Source: Xenophilus sp. Marseille-Q4582 (GTDB taxonomy: Bacteria > Pseudomonadota > Gammaproteobacteria > Burkholderiales > Burkholderiaceae_C). From it: DNA of 64,000 nucleotides. Positions within the stretch are counted from its first letter, which is position 1, and the number at the start of each line of letters is the position of its first letter. Positions 18,701-28,986 of the stretch are shown here, piece by piece. The notes under the pieces were generated by a model. It was not told the DNA's origin. It made no database searches and saw nothing but the letters and a program-made list of their open reading frames with translations. The position numbers and the translations under genes are program-made. The stretch lies in NCBI RefSeq assembly GCF_916700565.1, contig NZ_CAKAKO010000006.1, positions 558,001-622,000 on the forward strand, in the 5' to 3' direction.

Positions 18701-20275
18701 GCTGGGCAGGCACTGGCGGGCGCGCCCGCGAACCGGCCCGACGCGTCGGCCTACTTGGCGCCGCCGGCCGGCACCGGCGCGCCGGTCTACGCCAACACCC
18801 TGGCATACCCGGCAGCGCCTCTGCCCCAGTCGGGCCTGGGCGCGGCCGATGGCGGCATTCCCGCGCCGGTCCAGCCCGCGTATCCGGCGGCCCAGCTGCC
18901 ACTGCCAGTGCCGGCCGGGGCGCAGCCGCAGGCGCAACTCTGGCCCGCGCCCACTGCGGGCGGGCTGCCCTACCCGCTGCCCGTGCCGGGTGCCGCGGCG
19001 GACAGCGGCCTGTGGCCCATGCAGCGCAACACGTCTGCCGCCCCGGTGGATCCGCTGCGCGCCGAACTGGACCAGTTGCGCAGCGAGCGCAGCAGTTCGG
19101 TCAGCATGGGCATGGTTTACCGCAACCGCGAAGGCGAGGACGGCCTGAGCCGCCTCTCGGACATCCAGATCCCCATCGAAGGACGCATCGCCGTGGGCGA
19201 CGGCAAGATCGTGGTGGCGGCCACGCCGACCACGCTGGACGCGGGCACCGCGGCCTACGACTTCTCGACCGCCAGCCGCTTCGGCGCTGGGCCGGCGGCG
19301 GCGCTGGCGGCAGCCTACGGTGCGGCGACGCTGCCCAGCCCGCAGTCGGCCAGCGGCGTCGGCCTGAGCGTGGGCTACGAGAGCAAGAACTTCGATGCCG
19401 CCATCGGCACCACGCCGCTGGGCTTCAAGGAAAGCAACGTCATCGGCCATCTGCGCTACCGTGGCAGCTTCACCGATGCGCTGAGCTTCAAGGGCGAGCT
19501 GTCGCGCCGCCCGGTGACGGACAGCCTGCTGTCCTTCGCCGGCACCGAGGACACGCGCACCGGCGACCGCTGGGGCGGCGTGGTGGCCACCGGCGGGCGC
19601 GGCGACCTGACCTGGGATGCGGGCGATTTCGGCATCTACGGCTACGGCTCCTACCACGCGCTCACGGGCACCAACGTCGCGGACAACTTCCGCGTCGAGG
19701 GCGGCGGCGGCTTCTACGCGCACCTGCTGCGCAACGAGACGCACACGCTCACGGCCGGCATGAACGTGGGCCTGCTGCACTACGACAAGAACCTGAGCCA
19801 CTTCACCTACGGCCACGGCGGCTACTTCAGCCCGCAGCGCTACATCGGCCTGGACTTTCCCGTCACCTGGAGCGGCCGACAGAACCGGCTGGCCTGGCGC
19901 GTGAACGCGTCGCTGGGCGTGCAGTCCTTCACGCAGGACGAAGCGCCCTACTTCCCCACCGACTCGACCCGCCAGTCGCAGGTGCAGGCCGCGATGGCGC
20001 AGGCCACGCGGGTGGGGCTGAACAACACCATCTTCACGGGCTACTACCCCTCCAGCAGCCGCACGGGCCTGGCCTACAACCTGGGCGCCGCCCTGGAATA
20101 CCAGGTGGCGCCGCAGCTCTACCTGGGCGGCACGGTCGGCCTGAGCAACGCGCGCAACTACCGCCAGTTCACGGGCAACGTCTATCTGCGCTACATGCTG
20201 GGCACGCAGGGCACGTCCATCCTGGGCACGCCGCCGAGCCTGTCGCCGCTGACCTCGCCGTACACGCCGCTGTGA
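15734..20275 (+). CDS. bcsC: Cellulose export outer-membrane protein BcsC with long Pro/Ala linker
   Basis: A 1513-residue protein that carries cellulose across the periplasm and outer membrane. It has a signal segment (about 25-48, ending LQAQAQ), a TPR superhelix (about 50-845; repeats such as the one around LFASALLAADAGDGAAGLEYL), a low-complexity Ala/Pro/Gly linker of about 250 residues (849-1100), and the BCSC_C outer-membrane beta-barrel (about 1105-1513). The linker makes it longer than E. coli BcsC (about 1157 residues). ATG 15734 lies inside the end of bcsZ, so the two are translationally coupled. This is the last gene of the operon and converges with the EAL gene. Confidence 0.93.
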   Translation: MPSRTKALTRALIAPFESPPRPGAAHRRLAAALTAGGLLCASAALQAQAQDDGRAALAEQGAYWQNMGRIDLAEENWRKLLRLDPNAADALYGMAQVELTRGRADAAQPWIDRLRAAHPRDARLTRLQAGGPAMSDLQRARAAAQAGRVAEALQLYRTVIGNQAPPPNLAREYYELLAGSPQGWEEGRRGLEELLRQQPDNAELKLAVARAQTYRESARRDGIRTLSELAAAGGSAAGPARASWRQALIWLDARERDIPLYEAFLASGQDEAVAARLQAIRTPAVAEGTLASPAAQPVAEGFRAIDRGDLAGAEQRFQDALRRQPGYAEAQGGLGIVRLRQDRFAEAQQLLEQASRGGGNRFAAALRSATYWNLMRQGDAARERNDLTNARALYERAVRVDEREPTGLNALADLQAADGNYTEAERHYRRVLEAKADDAQALRGLIVVYTQTGRADEAQQLMARLTPEQLREAGGLRNLRATQARSQARARLEAGDVAGSQRLLEDAMLQNPDDPWLRLDLAQIYRRAGQLPQARSVMDGLLMSQPNMPDVLFASALLAADAGDGAAGLEYLERIPAASRTREMRDLQRRLYVQTQSQRALALARQGQAAAARAVLAAAESALGRDMTSDIWGPLAEAYAEVGDAPRALAMSRQLLARSPNPAIGDRLLYASVLVKTRQDVELAALLRQLQATPMTPAQRAQFDGLRTGYLLRQADVLRESGNLEAAFNMLSPLLAAQPDDPGALGALARLYSSARDEAQALALYQRILQRNPTDLDTLLAAAASASAARAHGDAQSYVMAALKQAPDQSRVLAAAGRVFRNAGDNRQAEQYLQAAIQADQRLAQPWSATRPGALGAPALAAGAANPFAGMTGRQVPGALPMPNAVAAGAMLPAPVMLPTSGAGLPAMNTPPAFAGPSGVALPPAPAWTGLPATAPAAAGAPMGGAAPWPENPPVRDAPATSGTGRSATGTSGAARRSSGSSSTNGRATAGQALAGAPANRPDASAYLAPPAGTGAPVYANTLAYPAAPLPQSGLGAADGGIPAPVQPAYPAAQLPLPVPAGAQPQAQLWPAPTAGGLPYPLPVPGAAADSGLWPMQRNTSAAPVDPLRAELDQLRSERSSSVSMGMVYRNREGEDGLSRLSDIQIPIEGRIAVGDGKIVVAATPTTLDAGTAAYDFSTASRFGAGPAAALAAAYGAATLPSPQSASGVGLSVGYESKNFDAAIGTTPLGFKESNVIGHLRYRGSFTDALSFKGELSRRPVTDSLLSFAGTEDTRTGDRWGGVVATGGRGDLTWDAGDFGIYGYGSYHALTGTNVADNFRVEGGGGFYAHLLRNETHTLTAGMNVGLLHYDKNLSHFTYGHGGYFSPQRYIGLDFPVTWSGRQNRLAWRVNASLGVQSFTQDEAPYFPTDSTRQSQVQAAMAQATRVGLNNTIFTGYYPSSSRTGLAYNLGAALEYQVAPQLYLGGTVGLSNARNYRQFTGNVYLRYMLGTQGTSILGTPPSLSPLTSPYTPL

Positions 20276-20279
20276 GAAG

Positions 20280-20296
20280 GCGCCGTGAGACGGCGC
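20280..20296. terminator. Short hairpin between the convergent bcsC and EAL genes
   Basis: GCGCCGT-GAG-ACGGCGC is a perfect 7-bp stem with a 3-base loop, directly after the bcsC stop. No T-run follows on either strand, so it would be a weak or factor-dependent terminator. Confidence 0.35.
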
Positions 20297-20323
20297 TGAC
20301 CGCCCTTTCGCCGCCGCGGAAAC

Positions 20324-21478
20324 TCAGCCGGGCGGCGGCGAAGAAGACCAGGGCGGCGGCGCCGCTTCGAAGGCGGCCACCCAACCCGGGAGGTCCTCGG
20401 CGCGCAGGGGCGGCGCGATGCCGAAACCCTGGCCGCGCGTGCAGCCCAGTTCCAGCAGCGCACGCGCATGCGCTGGCGTGGCCACGCCTTCGGCCACCAC
20501 CTCGCAATCGAAGCTGCGCGCCAGCGCCAGCAGGCTGCGCACGATGGCCCGGTCGCGCACGTCGTCCAGCAGGCCGCCGACGTAGGAGCGGTCCAGCTTG
20601 AGGCCCGACACCGGCAGGGTGCGCAGGTAGCTGAGCATCGCGTAGCCGGTGCCGAAGTCGTCCAGGGTCACCGGCACGCCCATGTCGCGGCAGGCGGTGA
20701 TGATTCGCGCGGCCTCGTCCAGGTCTTGCACCGCGGGCGTCTCCAGCAGTTCCAGCTCCAGCGGCACGGGGTTCGTCGCGTCGCCAGCCTCCAGGTGCCG
20801 GGTCAGGCGCTCGATGAAGTCCGCGCGCTCCAGGTGCCGCGGGCTGATGTTGACGGCGACCGGCATGCGCCGCCCCGGCGCCGTCCAGGCATGGGCCCAT
20901 CGCCGGCACTGCCGGGCCGCCTCCTGCAGCACCCAGTCGCCCACCGCCTCGATCAGCGTGTCGTCCTCGATGGAGGGCACGAAATGCCGTGGCTGCAGCC
21001 AGCCGTGCTCGGGGTGCTCCCAGCGCACGAGGGCCTCGGCGCCGATTACGCGGCCCTCTTGCAGGTCCACCTTGGGCTGGTAGACGAGCCGGAACTCGCC
21101 GGCCGCCAGGCCCTGGGCGATCTGCGCGCGCGAAAGCGCGGCGGGCCCGGCCTGCCCGGCCGCGGCTTCGCCGTGCGCCGGCAAAGCCGGCCAGCAGGTC
21201 CACAGCACGGTGCGGGCGTCCATGCGCTCGCCGTGCAGGCCAAGCAGGCGCAAGGCGCCCCCGGCGGTGCGCAAGGGCGCACGGGCGAAATCGACGTCGC
21301 ACGCGTGGCCGCGCGGCAGGTGGCCCAGCCAGGGCGAGCCTTCGCCCAGCAGCAGGTGCACGGGCCGGCCGATCAAGGTGCCGGGCTCATGGTCCAGCAA
21401 GGCATGCGCGCCCGCATCGGCCCAGCCGATCGTCTGGTCGCTGACGGTGAAGTGGCCGGGAAGAAGACGGTGCGGCAT
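20324..21478 (-). CDS. EAL-domain c-di-GMP phosphodiesterase
   Basis: A 384-residue soluble protein with an N-terminal PAS-like region (about 1-115) and an EAL domain (about 122-375). The catalytic set looks complete: E148-A-L in GAEALVRW, N in [10 protein letters not shown] in ELELLET, DDFGTGY, K in [10 protein letters not shown] in VAEGVAT and Q in GCTRGQGFG. It is therefore expected to hydrolyse c-di-GMP to pGpG. It converges on the cellulose operon, 49 bases from bcsC. Together with the GGDEF protein upstream it brackets the c-di-GMP-dependent synthase. The open frame continues upstream into dnaB territory, but the domain start fits ATG 21478. Confidence 0.9.
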   Translation of the reverse strand: MPHRLLPGHFTVSDQTIGWADAGAHALLDHEPGTLIGRPVHLLLGEGSPWLGHLPRGHACDVDFARAPLRTAGGALRLLGLHGERMDARTVLWTCWPALPAHGEAAAGQAGPAALSRAQIAQGLAAGEFRLVYQPKVDLQEGRVIGAEALVRWEHPEHGWLQPRHFVPSIEDDTLIEAVGDWVLQEAARQCRRWAHAWTAPGRRMPVAVNISPRHLERADFIERLTRHLEAGDATNPVPLELELLETPAVQDLDEAARIITACRDMGVPVTLDDFGTGYAMLSYLRTLPVSGLKLDRSYVGGLLDDVRDRAIVRSLLALARSFDCEVVAEGVATPAHARALLELGCTRGQGFGIAPPLRAEDLPGWVAAFEAAPPPWSSSPPPG

Positions 21479-21491
21479 GGAGGGCCTTGGG

Positions 21492-21513
21492 GCTCGCCCA
21501 TTGTCAGGCGAGC
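21492..21513 (-). promoter_or_regulatory. Inverted repeat with -10-like hexamer upstream of the EAL gene
   Basis: GCTCGCC and GGCGAGC form a perfect 7-bp inverted repeat around CATTGTCA; read on the minus strand the loop holds GACAAT, a -10-like hexamer about 25 bases before the ATG at 21478. The layout resembles the one upstream of the hybrid kinase gene. Confidence 0.35.
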
Positions 21514-21542
21514 GCGGGTGTGACGGTCCCATTCTGTGCCGC

Positions 21543-21565
21543 CGCCGACACACCGGGTGTCGGCG
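21543..21565 (-). terminator. Strong hairpin downstream of dnaB
   Basis: CGCCGACAC and GTGTCGGCG pair over 9 bp with a 5-base loop, 70 bases after the dnaB stop. There is no T-run, so it may only stabilise the 3' end of the transcript. Confidence 0.4.
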
Positions 21566-21633
21566 CGCAGCCCGCCCGGTGCCCGACGCCGGCCCCGCCG
21601 CGCCCATGGCGCGCAGCCGGCGCCTGGCGCCGC

Positions 21634-23040
21634 TCAATAGTCGTCGCCCATCCCCATCGCCAGGTTCTCGAACTTGGTCAGCGGTTTCAGGAAGGCCAGC
21701 TTCACGCTGCCGGTGGGGCCGTTGCGGTGCTTGGCAATGATGACCTCCGCCACGCCCGGCTCCTTGGAGTCCTTGTTGTAGTAGTCGTCGCGGTAGATGA
21801 ACATGATCAGGTCCGCGTCCTGCTCGATGGCGCCCGACTCGCGCAGGTCGCTCATCATGGGCCGCTTGTCGGTGCGCGACTCCACGCCGCGCGACAGCTG
21901 CGACAGCGCGATCACCGGGCACTTGAGTTCCTTGGCCAGCATCTTGAGGCCGCGCGAGATCTCGCCCACGGCCGTGGCGCGGTTCTCGTCGCTCATGCTG
22001 CTGGAGGTGCTCATCAGCTGCAGGTAGTCGACCACGATCAGCCCGAGCCGGCCGTACTGGCGCGCAAGGCGGCGCGCATTGGCCCGCAGCTCGCTCGACG
22101 TGAGGCCCGGCGTCTCGTCGATGTGCAGCGAGATGGTGCGCAGCTTCTCGATGGCCTCGGTCAGGCGCGGCCATTCCTCGTCGGTGAGCTTGCCGGTGCG
22201 CAGGTGCCCCTGGTCGATGCGGCCGATGGAGCCCACGATGCGCACCGCAAGCTGCGCGGCGCCCATTTCCATCGAGAACACGGCCACGGGCAGGCCCTCT
22301 TCCAGCGCCACGTGCTCGGCGATGTTGATGGCCAGCGAGGTCTTGCCCATCGAAGGGCGCGCCGCCAGCACGATCATGTCGCCCGGCTGCAGGCCCGAGG
22401 TCATCTTGTCGAACTCGTAGAAGCCGGTGCGAACCCCCGTGATGTCGTTCGGGTTGTCAGCCATCTCGGTCACGCGGTCCAGCAGCTCGACCACCAGGGA
22501 GTCCATGCTCTGGAAGCCCTGCTTCATCCGCGAGCCTTCCTCGCCGATGTTGAAGATCTTCTGCTCCGCCTCGTCGAGCAGCTTGTCCACGGCCTTGCCC
22601 TGCGGGTTGAAGGCGTTGGTGGCGATCTCGTCCGCGGCCGAGATCAGCTTGCGCAGGATCGAGCGCTCGCGCACGATCTCGCCGTAGCGGCGGATGTTGC
22701 TGGAGCTGGGCACGTACTGCGCCAGCGAATTGAGGTACTGCAGACCGCCGACCTCGTCGGCCTTGCCCATCGTCTGCAGCTGCTCGTGGACCGTGATCAC
22801 GTCGGCCGGCTTGTTGCCGTTGATCAGGCTGCCGATGGCCGCGTAGATCAGCTTGTGCTCATGGCGGTAGAAGTCGCCATCGACCAGCAGGTCGCCCACG
22901 CGGTCCCAGGCGCCGTTGTCCAGCAGCAGGCCGCCCAGCACGCTGGATTCCGCTTCGATGCTGTGCGGCGGCACGCGCAGCTGGGCGACCTGGCGGTCGT
23001 CCGAGGGATCGTTGTCGGCATAGGAAAAGACGGCGGACAT
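21634..23040 (-). CDS. dnaB: Replicative DNA helicase DnaB
   Basis: A 468-residue hexameric 5'-3' helicase of the replisome. The N-terminal primase-interacting domain begins [19 protein letters not shown], and the RecA-like motor has Walker [10 protein letters not shown] with K233, followed by LSQLSRGVE and the C-terminal [10 protein letters not shown] block. It lies at the end of the rpsF-priB-rpsR-rplI cluster, separated from rplI by an intrinsic terminator. This is the usual ribosomal protein-primosome linkage of betaproteobacteria. Confidence 0.96.
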   Translation of the reverse strand: MSAVFSYADNDPSDDRQVAQLRVPPHSIEAESSVLGGLLLDNGAWDRVGDLLVDGDFYRHEHKLIYAAIGSLINGNKPADVITVHEQLQTMGKADEVGGLQYLNSLAQYVPSSSNIRRYGEIVRERSILRKLISAADEIATNAFNPQGKAVDKLLDEAEQKIFNIGEEGSRMKQGFQSMDSLVVELLDRVTEMADNPNDITGVRTGFYEFDKMTSGLQPGDMIVLAARPSMGKTSLAINIAEHVALEEGLPVAVFSMEMGAAQLAVRIVGSIGRIDQGHLRTGKLTDEEWPRLTEAIEKLRTISLHIDETPGLTSSELRANARRLARQYGRLGLIVVDYLQLMSTSSSMSDENRATAVGEISRGLKMLAKELKCPVIALSQLSRGVESRTDKRPMMSDLRESGAIEQDADLIMFIYRDDYYNKDSKEPGVAEVIIAKHRNGPTGSVKLAFLKPLTKFENLAMGMGDDY

Positions 23041-23151
23041 GAGGCTCCTTGCAACCCGCCATGCTAGGCCGCCGCAGCGCTCCAGTCATGGGATAAGGCT
23101 GTGGAAAAGCGGTGCCTTTCCAGTGGGTGGCGCGGGACAACCCGGCGCACC

Positions 23152-23184
23152 AAAAACAAAGCCGCCCGAAGGGGCGGCTTTTCG
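23152..23184 (-). terminator. Intrinsic terminator between rplI and dnaB
   Basis: GCCGCCC and GGGCGGC form a 7-bp stem with a GAAG/CTTC tetraloop (23161-23178); on the minus strand it is followed by TTTGTTTTT. It ends the ribosomal-protein transcript before dnaB. The rest of the 187-base gap holds nothing I recognise except the dnaB leader. Confidence 0.8.
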
Positions 23185-23227
23185 AAGGACGAGGCTGCAG
23201 CGCAGCCCCGTTCCCGTGCGGGCGGAC

Positions 23228-23680
23228 TCAGGCGGTTTCGCCGTACACCGTCACCGTGATCTCGACCACCACGTCGGTGTGCAGCTGCACGGCCACGGTG
23301 GTGTCGCCCACGGTCTTGATCGGGCCGTTGGGCAGGCGCACCTGCGACTTGACGACGTCATAGCCCTGCTTCTTCAGCTCGTCGGCCACGTCGTGGTTGG
23401 TCACGGAGCCGAACAGGCGGCCGTCGACGCCGGCCTTCTGCGTCAGCTTGACGGTCGTGCCGCCCAGCTTCTCGCCCTGCTTCTGCGCTTCGGCCAGCTT
23501 GGCGGCAGCGGCCTTTTCCAGCTCGGCGCGCTTGGCTTCGAATTCAGCCTTGGCGGCTTCCGTCGCGCGGCGGGCACGGCCCGACGGGATCAGGAAGTTG
23601 CGGGCGTAGCCATCCTTGACCTTGACGATCTCGCCCAGGTTGCCGAGGTTGACGACCTTGTCCAGAAGAATGATCTGCAT
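23228..23680 (-). CDS. rplI: 50S ribosomal protein L9
   Basis: A 150-residue large-subunit protein with the N-terminal signature [32 protein letters not shown], the long connecting helix and the C-terminal rRNA-binding domain (around [16 protein letters not shown]). Full length. It is last in the rpsF operon, 10 bases after rpsR. Confidence 0.97.
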   Translation of the reverse strand: MQIILLDKVVNLGNLGEIVKVKDGYARNFLIPSGRARRATEAAKAEFEAKRAELEKAAAAKLAEAQKQGEKLGGTTVKLTQKAGVDGRLFGSVTNHDVADELKKQGYDVVKSQVRLPNGPIKTVGDTTVAVQLHTDVVVEITVTVYGETA

Positions 23681-23690
23681 GCTCTTCTCC

Positions 23691-23972
23691 TCAGATGCGG
23701 TGCTGGTCGGTGTACGGCACCAGCGCGAGGAAGCGGGCGCGCTTGATGGCGGTGTTGAGCTGGCGCTGGTAGATCGCGCGCGTGCCGGTCAGGCGCGCGG
23801 GGATGATCTTGCCGTTCTCGCTGATGAAATCGCGCAGCACGTCGACATCCTTGTAGTCGATCTCTTCAACGCCGGCGACGGTGAAGCGGCAGAAGCGCTT
23901 GCGCTTGAACAGCAGCGACTGGGTATTGCGCTTCGGACGCTTGTCCTTGTTGAACTTCTTGAACGTGGCCAT
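23691..23972 (-). CDS. rpsR: 30S ribosomal protein S18
   Basis: A 93-residue small-subunit protein that pairs with S6 on the platform. Recognised by [31 protein letters not shown] and [20 protein letters not shown]. Lies between priB and rplI. Confidence 0.97.
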   Translation of the reverse strand: MATFKKFNKDKRPKRNTQSLLFKRKRFCRFTVAGVEEIDYKDVDVLRDFISENGKIIPARLTGTRAIYQRQLNTAIKRARFLALVPYTDQHRI

Positions 23973-23990
23973 CTGGGACCCCTTGAAAAT

Positions 23991-24296
23991 TTAATCTTGC
24001 TGGAACTCAGTGATGTGGAGCACCGGGTGCTTGCCGTTGCGCGGGTTGGCCAGGAAGCCCTGGAAGCGCCATTGGCTGCCCAGGGGCTGCCGCGCCAGGC
24101 GCTCTGCCACCGAAGCGAAGGCCACTGCCTTCAAGGCCGCCTTCACCTGCCGGGACTGCCCTGCCTCCATGTGCGTGGACTCGTGTTCGAGTCGCACGTC
24201 CAGGGCGGGGATGCCTGCGGGGGTGAAACGCAAGGCGGCCAGTTCGGTGATGCAGGCACTCAGCAGCAGCTGGTTGACCGCACCCGACGGACCCAC
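23991..24296 (-). CDS. priB: Primosomal replication protein PriB
   Basis: A 101-residue single-stranded-DNA-binding OB-fold protein for replication restart, partner of PriA and PriC. It has the family phrases LLLSACITELAALRFTP and EHESTHMEAGQSRQV, and ends with WRFQGFLANPRN. The only start that fits the frame and keeps the N-terminus is GTG at 24296, one base after the rpsF stop, so translation is probably coupled. Confidence 0.9.
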   Translation of the reverse strand: MGPSGAVNQLLLSACITELAALRFTPAGIPALDVRLEHESTHMEAGQSRQVKAALKAVAFASVAERLARQPLGSQWRFQGFLANPRNGKHPVLHITEFQQD

Positions 24297-24297
24297 A

Positions 24298-24672
24298 TCA
24301 ACCGTTGTTGGCGGCGTACTCGGCCTGGGCGGCCTTGCGCGCTTCCTCGCGCTCGACGGTCTTCATCATCGCCGACGGGCCGGTCTCGGCCTTCTTCTTC
24401 TGCACCGTCAGGTGGCGCAGCACGGCGTCGTTGAACTTGAAGGCGTGCTCGAGCTCGGCCATCACGGCCTGGTCAGCCTCGATGTTCACGCACAGGTAGT
24501 GCGCCTTGTTCAGCTTGTTGATCTGGTAGGCCAGCTGGCGGCGGCCCCAGTCTTCGACACGATGCACCTTGCCGTTGCCGGCGGCGATCATGCCCTTGTA
24601 GCGCTCCAGCATGGCCGGAACCTGTTCGCTCTGATCCGGGTGGATCAGCAGGATGATTTCGTAGTGACGCAT
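24298..24672 (-). CDS. rpsF: 30S ribosomal protein S6
   Basis: A 124-residue S6 protein with [18 protein letters not shown] at the N-terminus and the conserved [19 protein letters not shown]. First gene of the rpsF-priB-rpsR-rplI operon. ATG 24672 has AAGGAG a few bases upstream. The open frame extends further upstream but lies in the leader. Confidence 0.97.
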   Translation of the reverse strand: MRHYEIILLIHPDQSEQVPAMLERYKGMIAAGNGKVHRVEDWGRRQLAYQINKLNKAHYLCVNIEADQAVMAELEHAFKFNDAVLRHLTVQKKKAETGPSAMMKTVEREEARKAAQAEYAANNG

Positions 24673-24814
24673 GACACTCCTTGAGGATTGGCGCCCTGCC
24701 CGCAGCAGCCGCTTCGGGCTGTCTGGCTGGCGCCCCGAGGGCGCGCCATCTGCATAGGCTCGGGCCGGAAAAGCCACCCGCCGCGTCCAGGCGGTGTGGC
24801 AAGGAAAGCCCGCG

Positions 24815-24823
24815 AGTATAGCA
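24815..24823 (-). promoter_or_regulatory. Candidate extended -10 promoter of the rpsF operon
   Basis: The minus strand reads TGC-TATACT, an extended -10 element with five of six consensus positions, about 143 bases before the rpsF ATG and just after the stop of the upstream gene. The leader that follows is GC-rich and contains several potential stems, where S6:S18 autoregulation could act; I cannot assign a specific motif. Confidence 0.55.
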
Positions 24824-24833
24824 GCAAGCGCGC

Positions 24834-25301
24834 TCAGGGGGCCAGCGCGCGCTCGAGCGGCGCGGCCTTGTCGGCGCCCACGGCCGCCCGGATCTTGGGC
24901 ACCAGCGCGAGCAGTTCCTCGCAGGTGGTGGCCGCCTCCACCGCCAGGTTGAGGCGAAAGCCGCGCAGCCCCAGGCTGGCCGTGAGCTGCGTGGCGATGG
25001 GATAGGCGGCCTGGTAGCGCGCCTGCGCGGAGCGCTCACCGCCCGCGGTCGGGGCCGCCGCAGGGGCAGCCCCGGTCGCGGCGCCAGGCGACGGCGCCGC
25101 ATCATCGGCCGGCGGCCGCGCCAGCAGGCCCAAGCTGACCAAGTTGTCCACGTCGTCCTGCTGCGCCTGGCTGGCTTGCAGCACCTCGGCGACGCTGCGC
25201 TTGCCATCGAACAGGATGAAGGCCGAACGCTGCCGCGGCGTGAGCCGCACCGAGCGGTCCTTGAGCACCTGATGGCCCATTTCGGTTTTGACCAAGATCA
25301 T
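24834..25301 (-). CDS. Conserved hypothetical protein
   Basis: A 155-residue soluble protein I do not recognise by name. The N-terminal 70 residues ([20 protein letters not shown], then [14 protein letters not shown] and [11 protein letters not shown]) look like a small helical, possibly winged, domain. Residues 72-100 are an Ala/Pro linker, and the C-terminal 55 residues ([22 protein letters not shown]) are predicted helical. ATG 25301 is used because GGAG precedes it and the upstream frame is Arg-rich and unconserved-looking. It stops just before the rpsF promoter. Function unknown. Confidence 0.7.
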   Translation of the reverse strand: MILVKTEMGHQVLKDRSVRLTPRQRSAFILFDGKRSVAEVLQASQAQQDDVDNLVSLGLLARPPADDAAPSPGAATGAAPAAAPTAGGERSAQARYQAAYPIATQLTASLGLRGFRLNLAVEAATTCEELLALVPKIRAAVGADKAAPLERALAP

Positions 25302-25383
25302 TGGCGAAGTCTCCAGGCCAGGGCGGGTGAAGCGGCGCGCCTGCCGCGTCCACGCGCCCATGTGAGTGCGCATCACGCAGAAG

Positions 25384-25398
25384 TGTCAAATTGTGACA
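25384..25398 (-). promoter_or_regulatory. Inverted repeat with -35-like TTGACA
   Basis: TGTCA-AATTG-TGACA is a 5-bp inverted repeat. On the minus strand it contains TTGACA, a perfect -35, about 80 bases before the hypothetical gene at 25301, in the only AT-rich patch of the 211-base gap after ppsA. No convincing -10 follows at 17 bases. Confidence 0.4.
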
Positions 25399-25512
25399 TT
25401 TCTTCTCACATCCGAAGCCTATGGCACACCCGGGGCGGGCAAACCCCGAGATGCGGGCGCCGGGCCACGGCCGCCCGAGCGCGGCTGCGGCCTGCCATCA
25501 TGCGGCGGGCGG

Positions 25513-27906
<2,394 letters not shown>

Positions 27907-28096
27907 GGGAAAGCTCCAGAGTTTAAAAACCGGGGGCGCGCATGCAGGCGGGCCGGCGGCACGATCGTTCTCGTTGCTCTGGGTGCGCGGCGGGGCTGCA
28001 TGGGAGAGAGGGGGCAGGACACGTCGGGGGTGCCGATAATGCACGGGATTGTAGGCGCGGCCTTTGCTTGCGCGTGCAGGACAGCGACCCACTCCC

Positions 28097-28918
28097 ATGC
28101 GCACCCGTTCCGTCTTCTACGTCTCCGATGGCACCGGCATCACCGCCGAAACCTTCGGCAATGCCGTGCTCGCCCAGTTCGAGTTCAAGCCGCGCCACGT
28201 GCGCCTGCCCTTCACCGACACGGTGGACAAGGCGCACCAGGCCGTGCGGCAGATCAACCACACGGCGGAAATCGAAGGCCTGCGGCCCATCGTGTTCACG
28301 ACGCTCGCGAACATGGAGGTGCTGGAGGTGATCGAGACCGGCTGCAAGGGCATGCTGCTGGACATGTTCGGCACCTTCGTGCGGCCGCTGGAGATCGAGC
28401 TGGCGATGAAGTCCAACCACCGCATCGGCCGCTTCTCCGACGTCAGCAAGAGCAAGGAATACAACGACCGCATCGCCGCCATCGACTTCAGCCTGCAGCA
28501 CGACGACGGCCAGAGCAACCGCGACCTGGAGGGCGCCGATGTCATCCTGGTGGGCGTGAGCCGCAGCGGCAAAACGCCGACCTCGCTCTACCTGGCCATG
28601 CAGCACGGCCTGAAGGCGGCCAACTACCCGCTGATTCCCGAGGATTTCGAGCGCCGTCAGCTGCCACCCGCGCTGGTGCCGCACCGCAAGAAGATCTTCG
28701 GCCTCACGATCCAGCCCGAGCGGCTTTCGGAGATCCGCAACGAGCGCCGGCCCAACTCGCGCTACGCCAGCCTCGAGAACTGCCGCCACGAGGTGAGCGA
28801 GGCCGAGGCCATGATGCGCCGCGCCGGCATCCGCTGGCTGTCGACCACCACCAAGTCCATCGAAGAGATCGCGACCACCATCCTGCAGGAGCTGCGGCCC
28901 GAGCGGCTGAGCTACTGA
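28097..28918 (+). CDS. ppsR: PEP synthase regulatory protein (bifunctional kinase/pyrophosphorylase)
   Basis: A 273-residue DUF299-family enzyme that inactivates PpsA by ADP-dependent phosphorylation of a threonine near its catalytic histidine and reactivates it by phosphorolysis. The N-terminus [15 protein letters not shown] and the P-loop [11 protein letters not shown] (K159) are intact. ATG 28097 gives the standard start; a longer frame from 28064 is not needed. The 190-base spacer to ppsA includes GATAAT at 28035-28040, a possible -10 for this gene. Confidence 0.95.
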   Translation: MRTRSVFYVSDGTGITAETFGNAVLAQFEFKPRHVRLPFTDTVDKAHQAVRQINHTAEIEGLRPIVFTTLANMEVLEVIETGCKGMLLDMFGTFVRPLEIELAMKSNHRIGRFSDVSKSKEYNDRIAAIDFSLQHDDGQSNRDLEGADVILVGVSRSGKTPTSLYLAMQHGLKAANYPLIPEDFERRQLPPALVPHRKKIFGLTIQPERLSEIRNERRPNSRYASLENCRHEVSEAEAMMRRAGIRWLSTTTKSIEEIATTILQELRPERLSY

Positions 28919-28986
28919 ACAGGCGCTGAGAGAAGCTGCCCGCAGGCGGCGCCCTTGCGCCACCGCCTGCGACAAGCCCGCCCCGT

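Noticed and set aside
15686-19816. Very long open frame (over 1,300 codons) antisense to bcsC
   Set aside because: The translation is His/Arg/Ala/Gly-rich with no domain and mirrors the codon pattern of bcsC; it is a high-GC shadow.
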